This document shows, in pieces, positions 41,674 through 50,393 of a stretch of DNA of 64,000 nt. Position numbers and translations under genes: made by a program. A model generated the notes under the pieces. That model ran no database searches, had not been told where the DNA came from, and worked only from the letters and a program-made list of their open reading frames with translations. The number at the start of each line of letters is the position of its first letter. Position 1 is the first letter of the stretch. This stretch comes from Corynebacterium bouchesdurhonense (GTDB lineage Bacteria; Actinomycetota; Actinomycetes; Mycobacteriales; Mycobacteriaceae), in the NCBI RefSeq assembly GCF_900078305.2, contig NZ_LT546026.1:237757-301756 (forward strand), in the 5' to 3' direction.

Positions 41674-42909
41674 ATGCAGTCTTTGAACGTCCACGTCCCA
41701 TCGTCCACCGGCAAGATGCTCGCCGCCACGATCGACCGCCCGGACGCTCCCGCGCAGGCCTACGCGATTTTCGCCCACTGCTTCGCCGGGTCGCGCCACA
41801 CCCCTGGCGCCTCCCGCATTTCCAAGCGCCTCACCGAGCACGGCATTGCCACCCTGCGGTTCGACTTCCCGGGCCTGGGCCAGTCCGAGGGGGAGTTCGC
41901 GGAAACCTCGTTTAGCCAGAACGTGGACGATATTGTGGCGGTGGCGCAGTGGATGGAGGAGCACTTCACCGCCCCGCAGCTGATCATGGGCCACTCCCTC
42001 GGCGGCGCAGCAACCCTCAAGGCCGCAACCCGGCCCGAGCTGAAGAAAATGATCAAGTGCGTGGCCACCGTCGGCGCGCCGTTTGACCCGGCGCACTCGG
42101 TGCTGCACTACGCGGACAAGATCGGCGAGGCGGACGCGCACGGCCAGGTGCCGGTGGTGCTCGGCGGCCGAGAGCTGGTCATCTCCCGCGGCTTCCTGGA
42201 GGACCTCGCGGACACCAACCCGGAGACCTACCTGCCCACCCTGCGCAAGCCGCTGTTGTTGGTGCACTCCCCCATTGACACCACCGTGGGCATCGACAAC
42301 GCGCAGACCATTTTCCAGCTCACCCGCTACCCCAAGTCCCTGATGGCGCTGGATAAGGCCGACCACCTGCTCACCCGCCAGGGCACCGCCCAGCGCGCCG
42401 CGGACATCATCGGTTCCTGGGCGCAGCAGTACATCGTGCCCGAGTTCGTGCCGGAGGTAACGGGCGACAGCAACGCCATCTCCTACACCGCCCGCGGCAC
42501 CAAGTTCGGCGACGTGGTGCGCACCTCCGGCCAGGCCATCACCACCGACCGCGCGAAGAACGCCGGCGGCAAGGGTCAGGGCGTGACCACCACCGGCCTG
42601 TTCATGTCCGCCCTCGCCGCGTCCAGCTCCCAGGCCGTGCGCCAGGCGGCCAAGGGCATGAAGCTTGACGACGTCCGCGTCGAAGTCACCCACCGCCCCG
42701 ACAACACCTTCACCCGCGAGATCACCCTCTACGGCGAGCTCACCGACGAGCAGGCCGAGCAGCTGCGCCGCGCGGGCGCCGCCTCCACGGTGGACGGCTA
42801 CGTGGCCTCCAGCGAGGTGGCAACCACGGTGCGCACCGCCACCATCGCGGAGCGCCGCGCCCAGAACCGGGCCTCGGGCACCGCGCACACCAGCGCGAAG
42901 CGCGTCTAG
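41674..42909 (+). CDS. Alpha/beta hydrolase fused to an OsmC-like domain
   Basis: A 411-residue fusion. Residues about 1-250 are an alpha/beta hydrolase with nucleophile elbow MGHSLGGAA (Ser near residue 109) and catalytic His in DKADHLL. Residues about 270-400 are OsmC/Ohr-like (GDVVRTSGQAITTDRAKNAG ... GLFMSALAAS), but the usual first Cys of OsmC (DPVELFLAALAGC) is replaced by Ser, so peroxidase activity is doubtful. A good ACAAGGAG ribosome binding site precedes the ATG. Confidence 0.85.
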   Translation: MQSLNVHVPSSTGKMLAATIDRPDAPAQAYAIFAHCFAGSRHTPGASRISKRLTEHGIATLRFDFPGLGQSEGEFAETSFSQNVDDIVAVAQWMEEHFTAPQLIMGHSLGGAATLKAATRPELKKMIKCVATVGAPFDPAHSVLHYADKIGEADAHGQVPVVLGGRELVISRGFLEDLADTNPETYLPTLRKPLLLVHSPIDTTVGIDNAQTIFQLTRYPKSLMALDKADHLLTRQGTAQRAADIIGSWAQQYIVPEFVPEVTGDSNAISYTARGTKFGDVVRTSGQAITTDRAKNAGGKGQGVTTTGLFMSALAASSSQAVRQAAKGMKLDDVRVEVTHRPDNTFTREITLYGELTDEQAEQLRRAGAASTVDGYVASSEVATTVRTATIAERRAQNRASGTAHTSAKRV

Positions 42910-42937
42910 GGGGCTGTTGCTTTGCGACGCTCCCCTA
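42907..42937. repeat. Dispersed GTCGAC element (diverged) at the hydrolase/ychJ junction
   Basis: TAGGGGG and CTCCCCTA frame GCTTTGCGACGC. It starts at the stop codon of the hydrolase gene and includes the putative TTG start of the next gene. Confidence 0.6.
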
Positions 42938-43356
42938 AGCCCACCTCCCCACAACCCACAACCTGCCCCTGCGGCCTCGGCCCGGCGTACGCCGAGTGCT
43001 GCGGGCGGTACCACCGCGGCGCCACGCCCCCGACCGCGGAAGCCCTGATGCGCTCGCGCTACACCGCCTTCGTGGTGGGCGACGCCGCCTACCTAGCGCG
43101 CACCTGGGCGCCGGAGACCCGCCCCGCCACCCTGGACGTCAACCCCGAGGGCGAGCCGTTCACCCGCCTAGAAATTGTGGAGACCGTAGCCGGCGGCCCC
43201 TTTACCAACGAGGGTGTGGTGGAGTTCGCCGCCCACTACCCCGGCGGCGTGCAGCGCGAGCGCTCCCGCTTCGAGCGCCGCGACGGGCACTGGGTGTACG
43301 TGGACGGTGCGACAACCAGCCGGTTTCCCTCCCGCGATGACAGTGGTGTAATCTGA
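42922..43356 (+). CDS. YchJ/UPF0225-family protein with SEC-C-like zinc motif
   Basis: A 144-residue protein opening with a Cys-rich motif CPCGLGPAYAECCGRYH, followed by ALMRSRYTAFVVGDAAYL, which is characteristic of YchJ (a cystatin-like NTF2 fold). Function is unknown. No ATG is available; TTG at 42922 lies within the dispersed element, so the true start is uncertain. Confidence 0.75.
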   Translation: MRRSPKPTSPQPTTCPCGLGPAYAECCGRYHRGATPPTAEALMRSRYTAFVVGDAAYLARTWAPETRPATLDVNPEGEPFTRLEIVETVAGGPFTNEGVVEFAAHYPGGVQRERSRFERRDGHWVYVDGATTSRFPSRDDSGVI

Positions 43357-43396
43357 CCGAGTTGCCGATCGGGTTGTACGATCCGCCGGACAACAT

Positions 43397-43470
43397 CGGG
43401 CTGTGGCGCAGTTTGGTAGCGCACCACACTGGGGGTGTGGGGGTCGCAGGTTCAAATCCTGTCAGTCCGA
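43397..43470 (+). tRNA. tRNA-Pro (anticodon GGG)
   Basis: A 74-nt cloverleaf: acceptor CGGGCTG/CAGTCCG (one G-U), D stem GCGC/GCGC, anticodon stem CCACA/TGTGG with loop CTGGGGG (anticodon GGG at loop positions 34-36), T arm GCAGG-TTCAAAT-CCTGT. CCA is not encoded. A T6 run follows at 43474. Confidence 0.95.
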
Positions 43471-43528
43471 CAAATTTTTTGGGGGGTTGGTGTCTCTTGC
43501 CGACCCAAGCCTGTGTGCACCAAGAATA

Positions 43529-43561
43529 GGACCCGGCTGCGCTTACCGCGCAGCCGGGTCC
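43529..43561. terminator. 14-bp bidirectional terminator
   Basis: GGACCCGGCTGCGC and GCGCAGCCGGGTCC pair perfectly around TTACC. It lies between the tRNA and the convergent alcohol dehydrogenase, with T-rich flanks on both strands. Confidence 0.85.
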
Positions 43562-43636
43562 TTCTCAGCCCAGGTTGCTAAGCCGTGTCTACGCCGCGCC
43601 CGCCACGGCAGAGGGGCGAGCTGCGGCGAGCTGCCG

Positions 43637-44812
43637 TTACGGCTTGAGCACGACCTTGATGCAGCCGTCCTGCTTCTTCTGGAACTTCTCGTACATGGCG
43701 GGGGCGTCGTCAAGCGGCGCGGTGTGGGTCTTCAGGTCCAGGACACCGAGCGGGTCAGACGGGTCGTCGACCAGAGGCAGCAAGTCGTCGGTCCAGTTGC
43801 GCACGTTGCACTGGCCCATCCGCATCTCCACCTGCTTGTCAAACAGCGTCATCATCGGCATCGGGTCCTTCATGCCGCCGTAGACACCGCTCAGCGAGAT
43901 GGTGCCGCCGCGGCGCACGGCATCGATGGCGGTGTAGAGCGCGCTGAGGCGGTCCACACCCGCCGTCTGCATGGCCGTGCGGGCCACCGAAGATGGCAGC
44001 AGGCCGACGGCAGCCTGCGCGGTGCCGGCGACCGGGGAGCCGTGGGCCTCCATGCCCACCGCGTCGATGACGGAGTCGGGCCCGCGGCCGTCGGTGCGCT
44101 CGCGCAGCTCCTCGACGACTCCCTCGCCGCCCTCGAGCACCTCAATGCCGTGCCGCGCCGCCATCGCGCGGCGCTCCGCAACCGGGTCCACGCCAATGAC
44201 GCGGTAGCCCAGGTGGGCGCCAATGCGGGTAGCCATCTGCCCGATCGGGCCGAGACCGAGCACCGCGAGAGTGCCGCCCTCAGGCACGTTGGCGTACTGG
44301 ACACCCTGCCAGGCGGTAGGCAGGACGTCGGACAGGAAGAGGAAGCGCTCGTCCTCGCCGACGCTAGGGACCTTCACGGGGCCGTAGTCGGCGGGGGGGA
44401 CGCGCAGGTACTCGGCCTGGCCGCCGGGCAGCGAGCCGTAGAGGCGCGAGTAGCCGAGCAGGGTCGCGCCGCTGCCGTACTCCCGCACCTGGGTGGTCTC
44501 GCACTGGGACTGCAGGCCGCGCTCGCACATGTAGCAGTGGCCGCAGGAGACGTTGAAGGGGATGACAACGCGGTCGCCGGGCTTGAGGTTGGTCACGGCG
44601 CTGCCGACCTCCTCGACGATGCCCATCGGCTCATGCCCGATCACGTCGCCCTTGTCCATGAAGGGGGTGAGCACCTCGTAGAGGTGCAGGTCGGAGCCGC
44701 AGATCGCGGTGGAGGTGACGCGGATGATCGCGTCGGTGGGTTCGATGATCTTCGGGTCCGGGACTTCCTCGACGGACACGGTGCGTTTAGCTTGCCAAGT
44801 CAGGGCTTTCAT
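43637..44812 (-). CDS. Zinc-dependent alcohol/formaldehyde dehydrogenase
   Basis: A 391-residue medium-chain dehydrogenase: catalytic zinc site in ICGSDLHLYE and GHEPMGIVEEVG, structural zinc cysteines in CGHCYMCERGLQSQC, and Rossmann motif LGLGPIGQMATR near residue 190. The long insertion after the Rossmann core resembles glutathione-independent formaldehyde dehydrogenases. Substrate unknown. A GAAAGG ribosome binding site precedes the ATG. Confidence 0.88.
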   Translation of the reverse strand: MKALTWQAKRTVSVEEVPDPKIIEPTDAIIRVTSTAICGSDLHLYEVLTPFMDKGDVIGHEPMGIVEEVGSAVTNLKPGDRVVIPFNVSCGHCYMCERGLQSQCETTQVREYGSGATLLGYSRLYGSLPGGQAEYLRVPPADYGPVKVPSVGEDERFLFLSDVLPTAWQGVQYANVPEGGTLAVLGLGPIGQMATRIGAHLGYRVIGVDPVAERRAMAARHGIEVLEGGEGVVEELRERTDGRGPDSVIDAVGMEAHGSPVAGTAQAAVGLLPSSVARTAMQTAGVDRLSALYTAIDAVRRGGTISLSGVYGGMKDPMPMMTLFDKQVEMRMGQCNVRNWTDDLLPLVDDPSDPLGVLDLKTHTAPLDDAPAMYEKFQKKQDGCIKVVLKP

Positions 44813-44877
44813 AAGAAACCTTTCACGAGTTGGGGTGCGGCCGAGTGTAATCGCGAATCGGCGGACAGCGTCGCCGG

Positions 44878-45237
44878 CTAATCGATGGGGGCGACGCGGA
44901 TCAGGTTGCCGTCCGGGTCAGCGACCACGAAGGTGGAGCCGAAGACCTCCTCGTACGGCTCCCGCAGGACTGTGACGCCCTTTCCCTTCCACTGCTCGAA
45001 CGTGGCAGCAACCTCCCCGGCCGGGACGTTGAGGCACACCTCGGTGGTGCGGGCTGGTGCGCCCTCCAGCGCTGCCGAGTTGCCGGTCCACAGGGCCAGC
45101 GAGACGCCGGCGCCCAGCGCGAAGGTGACGTAGCGGGGTGAGACGAAGTCCGTGTCGAGCCCGAGGAGGTCGCTGTAGAAGGCTACCGAGGCTTCGATAT
45201 CCGAAACGTAGACAATGAAGACGATTTCGCGGTTCAC
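44878..45237 (-). CDS. VOC-family (glyoxalase/bleomycin resistance-like) protein
   Basis: A 119-residue protein with the paired beta-alpha-beta-beta-beta motif: VYVSDIEASVAFYSDLLGLD at the start and FVVADPDGNLIRV at the end. It starts at a GTG 7 nt after AAAGGAG. Could be a glyoxalase-like enzyme or antibiotic-binding protein; substrate unknown. Probably cotranscribed with the dehydrogenase gene downstream. Confidence 0.82.
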   Translation of the reverse strand: MNREIVFIVYVSDIEASVAFYSDLLGLDTDFVSPRYVTFALGAGVSLALWTGNSAALEGAPARTTEVCLNVPAGEVAATFEQWKGKGVTVLREPYEEVFGSTFVVADPDGNLIRVAPID

Positions 45238-45262
45238 TGTGCGCTCCTTTGGTGTGTTGCTT

Positions 45263-45294
45263 GAAGGGGGCGTCGATAAGCTCATGCCCCTCCC
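45263..45294 (-). repeat. Intergenic dispersed GTCGAC element
   Basis: GAAGGGGGCGTCGATAAGCT plus CATGCCCCTCCC: both GC arms present; the core has GTCGAT for GTCGAC. It lies between two divergent genes. Confidence 0.65.
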
Positions 45295-45305
45295 TAGGAA
45301 TCTAA

Positions 45306-45578
45306 ATGCTTGCACCCGGCCTGGCGCTGGTTCTGGCGCTGGCCAGCCAGGTGCGGATCCCGGCCATCGAGAACACCATCGCCGAGGTGCAGAAGCAGGC
45401 CGGCATCTTCAACCCACAGATCGCCGAGGCGGTCGGCGAGTGGGGTCCACGCGCGGCGGCGGCTGGCGCGCTCATCGCCGTCCTCGCGGCCTTCGGCGAC
45501 ACCTACGCCAAGTGCGACGTTGGATCCGGCTCGAGCTCCAGCACCGCCGAGGGCAGCAACAGCACCAACGCCAACTAG
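45306..45578 (+). CDS. Small secreted-looking protein, unknown function
   Basis: A 90-residue protein with a hydrophobic N-terminus (LALVLALASQ), an amphipathic middle (IENTIAEVQKQAGIFNPQIA), a second hydrophobic helix (AAAAGALIAVLAAFG) and a Ser/Asn-rich tail with one Cys. It resembles small corynebacterial exported proteins, but I recognise no family. The upstream AGGAATCTAA gives a modest ribosome binding site. Its last 4 bases overlap the convergent esterase gene. Confidence 0.5.
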   Translation: MLAPGLALVLALASQVRIPAIENTIAEVQKQAGIFNPQIAEAVGEWGPRAAAAGALIAVLAAFGDTYAKCDVGSGSSSSTAEGSNSTNAN

Positions 45579-46555
45579 CTCGGCCGGCGGTGCTTGACCC
45601 GGAAGAAATCCAGGATCTGGTCGGTGGCGAAGCCCCTCGGCGCGGTCCCGGACTCATCCTGCAGTCCGCCCGGCCACACGTGCGGTCCGCCCTCGATGCG
45701 GAAGTGCTCGAGGCCCGCGTCGCAATCCTCCCAGCGCTCCTCCACCACGGTGTCGGCCACGCGCCGCTCGGCGGGCTGGGGGCGGCACCGGTTGCGCTCG
45801 GCGGCCTCGGCGGTCATTTCGGGAGTGGAGTCGTAGACGGTGTTGTGGCGCTCGCCGCCCGCGTAGTGCATCACCGTGTCGGCGGTGCCGTGGAAGTCGA
45901 TCTGCTTGATGGGGATGCGCGAGCAGCCGTCCGAGACGCGCTGGTAGAACGCAGCTGAGACGGTTGCCACCGCGGTGAAGTCCTGGGGGCGCTGGCACCC
46001 CACGAAGGCGGCGAACCCGCCGCCGTTGGACAGCCCCGCGGCGAACACGCGGGCCGCGTCGATGCGGAACTCGTCGCTGAGCTGGGAGCGCACAGCGTCC
46101 ACAAACGCCAAGTCCTGCTCCCCCGACGTGCCCGCGTACGGCGCGGGCGCCCAGGCATCGTCCTTGCCCTGCATGTACGCCACCACCGCGTCCGCCTTAT
46201 CCAGCTCGGAGTAGTGGTGGATGGTCTCAGCATCCTCCCGGTAACCGTGAAAGACCATGATTAGGGGCAGCCTCGCGCGCTGCCGGGCCCCGGCGGGCAG
46301 GGAGAGGATGAACTCGCGCTGCAGACCCGCGGCGGTGATGGTGCGAGTCTCCACGGCGGGCGGGCTCAAAGGCTCCGCGTGCTCCCCCGGCGCCACGGGT
46401 TCGGCCGGGGGGCTCTTGCTCATGGTGGTGAACAGCTCCGCCCCGTCGCGCGGCGACGCGCAGGCTGTCACTGCCCATCCGAGCAGGCACACGGCGGCGG
46501 CTGCCGAGACTCGCCGCCGCACTCCGCCTGCCGGTCCCGTTGCGCTGCACATCAT
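45575..46555 (-). CDS. Lipoprotein esterase, LpqC/PHB depolymerase-like
   Basis: A 326-residue alpha/beta hydrolase with a lipoprotein signal peptide (AAAAVCLLGWAVTAC, lipidation at Cys). The nucleophile elbow is GLSNGGGFA, Asp in FHGTADTVMHY and His in GGPHVWPGG. Members hydrolyse esters such as feruloyl or polyhydroxybutyrate; the substrate here is unknown. It resembles the second esterase at 47433, sharing WAPAPYA and SNGGG. Confidence 0.85.
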   Translation of the reverse strand: MMCSATGPAGGVRRRVSAAAAVCLLGWAVTACASPRDGAELFTTMSKSPPAEPVAPGEHAEPLSPPAVETRTITAAGLQREFILSLPAGARQRARLPLIMVFHGYREDAETIHHYSELDKADAVVAYMQGKDDAWAPAPYAGTSGEQDLAFVDAVRSQLSDEFRIDAARVFAAGLSNGGGFAAFVGCQRPQDFTAVATVSAAFYQRVSDGCSRIPIKQIDFHGTADTVMHYAGGERHNTVYDSTPEMTAEAAERNRCRPQPAERRVADTVVEERWEDCDAGLEHFRIEGGPHVWPGGLQDESGTAPRGFATDQILDFFRVKHRRPS

Positions 46556-46622
46556 TCGGTAGGGTAACGCATCCCACCCGCACGCGTCACCCGCGCCGCG
46601 GCCGCGGTAGATTGCGGTAGTT

Positions 46623-47411
46623 ATGAACCCCCGCCCCGCGCCGCGCAACTTCAAGCCGAGCGGGAAGGACGCGCCGGGCTTCCCCACAGTTGACGCCCGC
46701 CGGGCCACCGCGTCCGCCTTCGCGCAGGGCGCTGACGCGTACCACGATGCCCGTCCGTCCTACCCCGCCGAGGTTTCCCAGCTGGTCGCGGGCGCGTCGA
46801 CGGTGCTAGACATCGGCGCCGGAACCGGCAAACTCACCGAGGCGCTCGCGCCCGGCCGGCGGGTCACCGCGGTCGACCCCTCGCCGGACATGGCGCGCGT
46901 GCTGCGCGCCCGCCTGCCCCAGGTTGCGGTGGTGCGGGCCACCGCTGAGGAGCTTCCGCTTGTCGACGCCTCCTTTGACGCCATCACCTGCGCCCAAACG
47001 TGGCACTGGGTGGACGCGGGCGCGGCAAGCGCCGAGGCCGACCGCGTCGCCGCCCCCGGCGGCAAGCTGCTGCTGGCCTGGAACACCCTCGACGTGACCC
47101 ACCCCTGGGTGCTGCGCTACTCCCGCATCACGCACTCAGGCGACGTGCACCGAGAGGGATTCCCCCCCGCCGTTGCCGCCCCGTGGTGCCTCGAGCGGGA
47201 GCTGCGCACCAAGTGGTTTCAGCCGGTCACCACGGACGACCTGTTCGCACTCGCGGCGACGCGCTCCTACTGGTTGCGCGCCAGCGAACGCACGCGCGCG
47301 AAGGTGGAAGCGAATCTGCGCTGGTCCCTCTACGAGCGCCTCGGGCTCGTCCCCGGGCAAATCCTGCCACTGCCGTACCGCACCGACGCGTTCCTCTTCA
47401 CCCGCGGGTAG
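46623..47411 (+). CDS. Class I SAM-dependent methyltransferase
   Basis: A 262-residue methyltransferase with SAM loop VLDIGAGTGKLTEAL (near residue 60), acidic strand AVDPSPDM and the post-III motif AEELPLVDASFDAITCAQTW. It resembles the ubiquinone/menaquinone-type methyltransferases of unknown specificity. The segment ELPLVDASFD is encoded by a sequence matching the dispersed element, perhaps by chance since this motif is common in the family. Flanked by two related esterases. Confidence 0.85.
   Translation: MNPRPAPRNFKPSGKDAPGFPTVDARRATASAFAQGADAYHDARPSYPAEVSQLVAGASTVLDIGAGTGKLTEALAPGRRVTAVDPSPDMARVLRARLPQVAVVRATAEELPLVDASFDAITCAQTWHWVDAGAASAEADRVAAPGGKLLLAWNTLDVTHPWVLRYSRITHSGDVHREGFPPAVAAPWCLERELRTKWFQPVTTDDLFALAATRSYWLRASERTRAKVEANLRWSLYERLGLVPGQILPLPYRTDAFLFTRG
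46951..46973 (+). repeat. Dispersed-element match in the methyltransferase gene
   Basis: AGCTTCCGCTTGTCGACGCC plus TCC has the exact 12-mer core, but it encodes a normal family motif, so coincidence is possible. Confidence 0.4.
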
Positions 47412-47432
47412 CTCCGAGGCCCCACCAGCCTC

Positions 47433-48044
47433 TTACCAGTAGTACTGCCCCTGGCCGGGGAAGCCGGTCAGCTCGATACCGAAGAAGTCGAGGATCGCCT
47501 CGGTGGTGCCCGGGCGCCACTCGTGGGCCGCGCGCTCTACCGGGATGTGCACCGCGCGGGCATTCTCCGCGTTGCGGGTGCGAAACGCCTCGGTGGTCTC
47601 AAGGGCGCCGAAGTTCGAGCCCGCCAGCCCCGCGTACGGCACCACGTCATCCCAGGGGCCGTGGATGTTGAGGTAGTCCACGGGATCGATGCAGGTAGCG
47701 ATCGTCTCGGGCGAGGTTCGAACGGCGGCAGCGACCGTGGCCACACCCGCGAAGCGATCGCTGAGCGTGGACAGTGCCACGGCCAGTCCGCCGCCGTTGG
47801 AGAAGCCAACCAGGTAGACCCGCTCCGGGTCGGCGCCGTGGTCGCGGATCAGCGAGCCCACGATGGCATCGATGCGCGCCGCGTCTTCCTCCAGTGTGGT
47901 GTGGGCGTACGGGGCCGGGGCCCACGCAAGTCCCGCGCCGGTGGGCGCGGCAACGGTGGCGTCGGCAAGCAAAAGCCCCGTGCCCTGAGCGAAGCTCGGG
48001 CCGTTATCTCCCTTGCCGTGCAACGCAACGATCGCCGGGCGCAC
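47433..48044 (-). CDS. Cytoplasmic PHB depolymerase/carboxylesterase-like hydrolase
   Basis: A 203-residue alpha/beta hydrolase lacking a signal peptide, with nucleophile elbow VGFSNGGGLA, Asp in HGPWDDVVPY and His in RAAHEWRPG. It starts at a GTG one base past the der stop, so it is probably translated from the der transcript. It is a shorter relative of the lipoprotein esterase at 45575. Confidence 0.8.
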   Translation of the reverse strand: MRPAIVALHGKGDNGPSFAQGTGLLLADATVAAPTGAGLAWAPAPYAHTTLEEDAARIDAIVGSLIRDHGADPERVYLVGFSNGGGLAVALSTLSDRFAGVATVAAAVRTSPETIATCIDPVDYLNIHGPWDDVVPYAGLAGSNFGALETTEAFRTRNAENARAVHIPVERAAHEWRPGTTEAILDFFGIELTGFPGQGQYYW

Positions 48045-48045
48045 G

Positions 48046-49689
48046 CTAACGCTTCCTCGGGTTGCGCTCGCGCACGCGCACCGCGATGCGGATCGGGGTG
48101 CCGTGGAAGCCGAACTGCTCGCGGAACTTGCGCTCCAGGTAGCGGCGGTACCCCGCATCGAGGAAGCCCGTGGTGAACAGGATGATTGTCGGTGGGCGGG
48201 TCGCGGCCATGGTGGCGAAGAGCAGCTTGGGCAGGCGGTTGTTCTTCATCGGCGGCGGGTTGGCGGCGATCGCCTCGCGCAGCCAGTTGTTCAGCTGGCC
48301 GGTGGACACACGGCGGTCCCAGTTCTCCAGCGCCTCCGTCATCGCCGGCTCCAGGCGGTGCAGACCGCGGCCGGTGTCGGCGGAGATGTTGATCTTGGTC
48401 ACCCAGCTCAGGTGGCCCACCATCTCGTCGAACTCGCGGTCGAAGTAGTAGCGGCGGTCCTCGTCCATGAGGTCCCACTTGTTAAAGGCGATGACCATGG
48501 CCTTACCCGCCTCGAGCACCATGGAGATCACGCGCTGATCCTGCTCCGAGATCTCCTCGGAGGCGTCGATGACCACCACGCACACCTCAGCGGCGTCGAT
48601 CGTGCCGCGGGTGCGCAGGCTGGCGTAGTACTCGTGGCCCTGGGCGTTCTTCACCTTCTTGCGCAGGCCCGCGGTGTCGATGAACTTCCACAGGTGCTCG
48701 TCCAGCTGGATAAGTTCGTCAACCGGGTCCACCGTGGTGCCGGCCACGTTGTCCACCACCGAGCGGTCCGACTTGGACAGCTTGTTAAGGAGGCTGGACT
48801 TACCCACGTTCGGCCGGCCGACAAGCGCCACGCGGCGCGGGCCCTCGGTAACCGAGTTCGCGGCGCGCGGCACCTCCGGGAACAGGCGCAGGATCTCATC
48901 CAGCACGTCCGCCCCGCCGCGGCCGTGCAGCGCCGAGACCGGCCACGGGTCGCCCAGGCCCAGGGAGTAGAACTCCGCCACGTCGCCCCACTGAGACTCG
49001 GATTCAAACTTGTTGGCCACCAGGATCACAGGGATCTCGGAACGCTGCAGGTTGCGGGCCATCACCGCGTCGGTTTCGGTGATGCCGGTGTGGGAGTCCA
49101 CCACCATCACAATCACATCCGAGGTCTCCATCGCCGCCTCGGACTGGCGGGCAATCGCGGCGTGGATGCCCTTCGCGTCCGGGTCCCAGCCGCCGGTGTC
49201 CTGCACCCAGAAGCGGCGCCCGCCCCAGTCAGCCAGGTAGCTCACGCGGTCGCGCGTGACACCCGGGTGGTCCTCCACCACGGCCTCGCGGCGGCCAAGG
49301 AAGCGGTTGACCAGCGTGGACTTGCCCACGTTCGGCCGGCCTACGATGGAGACCGTCGGTAGCGCCTCCTCCACCATGTTGGGCAGGGAGATCCCGTAGG
49401 AGCGCTCGATCTCGCGCCACTCCTCCTCGGTGTACTCGCCGTCGGCCGGCTCCCCGTCGCCGTCGAGCTCGTCGCCGTAGTCGGCCTCCCCGAAGTCGTC
49501 GAAGTCAGCGTCGTCGAAGTCGTCCGGGTCGAAGTCTGCGTTGTAAAACTCGGCGTCGCCCGACCCGAGGTACTGCTCTTCCACGTCGTCGAGCCCGGAG
49601 GCGTCAATGCCGGGCTGGAAGAACTGGGTCTCCGGCAGGTCGGCGAACTCGTCGCCGCCCGCGGCGTCCCCGTGCTTGGTCTCGCTCAC
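48046..49689 (-). CDS. der: Ribosome biogenesis GTPase Der
   Basis: The double-GTPase needed for 50S assembly. 547 residues: an acidic Asp/Glu-rich N-terminal extension of about 110 residues, then two G domains (G1 motifs [14 protein letters not shown] and [15 protein letters not shown]4 motifs NKFE and NKWD) and the C-terminal KH-like domain. It overlaps cmk by 4 nt. The actinobacterial extension is absent from E. coli Der. Confidence 0.96.
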   Translation of the reverse strand: MSETKHGDAAGGDEFADLPETQFFQPGIDASGLDDVEEQYLGSGDAEFYNADFDPDDFDDADFDDFGEADYGDELDGDGEPADGEYTEEEWREIERSYGISLPNMVEEALPTVSIVGRPNVGKSTLVNRFLGRREAVVEDHPGVTRDRVSYLADWGGRRFWVQDTGGWDPDAKGIHAAIARQSEAAMETSDVIVMVVDSHTGITETDAVMARNLQRSEIPVILVANKFESESQWGDVAEFYSLGLGDPWPVSALHGRGGADVLDEILRLFPEVPRAANSVTEGPRRVALVGRPNVGKSSLLNKLSKSDRSVVDNVAGTTVDPVDELIQLDEHLWKFIDTAGLRKKVKNAQGHEYYASLRTRGTIDAAEVCVVVIDASEEISEQDQRVISMVLEAGKAMVIAFNKWDLMDEDRRYYFDREFDEMVGHLSWVTKINISADTGRGLHRLEPAMTEALENWDRRVSTGQLNNWLREAIAANPPPMKNNRLPKLLFATMAATRPPTIILFTTGFLDAGYRRYLERKFREQFGFHGTPIRIAVRVRERNPRKR

Positions 49690-50393
49690 TCGGCGCTCCT
49701 TTCAATGAGCTGGATCAGGGCATCGAGCACTTCCGCGCGCGTCATGTCGGACGTGTCGATCACCACGGCGTCCTCGGCGGGTTTCAGCGGGCTGGTCTCG
49801 CGGGTGGAGTCCAGCTCGTCGCGGCGCTGCACGTCGGCGAGCACCGTCTCGTAGTCCGTCTCGCGCCCGGCCGCAACGTCCTGGTCGTAGCGGCGCTGGG
49901 CGCGCACCTCGGCGGAGGCGGTGAGGTAGGCCTTCGCGGGGGCGTCAGCCAGCACCACGGTGCCGATGTCGCGGCCCTCAACAATCGCGCGGTGGGCGTC
50001 AGCCGCCAGCCGGCGCTGCAGGGCCACCAGGTTCTCCCGCACCTGCGGGATGGCGGAGACGGCGGAGACGTTCCGCGTAACCTCCGGGCCGCGGATCTCA
50101 CGGGACACGTCGACGCCTCCAAGCAGCACCTTGGTGGAGTCCGGGTCGTCTGAGACGCTCAGCGGCAACTCTGCAGTCGCGGCGATCACCGCGTCGGTCG
50201 CCTCCGGATCAACGCCGGCGCGCAGCACCGCAAGAGTGGCCACGCGGTACATCGCACCGGTGTCCACGTACTTCGCGTTCAGCTGCTTGGCCAGGGCGCG
50301 GCAGGTGGTGGACTTGCCGGTGCCGGAAGGGCCGTCCACGGCCAGGATCAGGCCGCCGCCAGGCATGTTCGAAATGTCGGAATGGGTAGCCAT
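49686..50393 (-). CDS. cmk: (d)CMP kinase
   Basis: Phosphorylates CMP/dCMP. 235 residues with P-loop [25 protein letters not shown] and EGRDIGTVV. The order rluB-cmk-der is conserved in actinobacteria, with end-to-end coupling. Confidence 0.96.
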   Translation of the reverse strand: MATHSDISNMPGGGLILAVDGPSGTGKSTTCRALAKQLNAKYVDTGAMYRVATLAVLRAGVDPEATDAVIAATAELPLSVSDDPDSTKVLLGGVDVSREIRGPEVTRNVSAVSAIPQVRENLVALQRRLAADAHRAIVEGRDIGTVVLADAPAKAYLTASAEVRAQRRYDQDVAAGRETDYETVLADVQRRDELDSTRETSPLKPAEDAVVIDTSDMTRAEVLDALIQLIERSAE

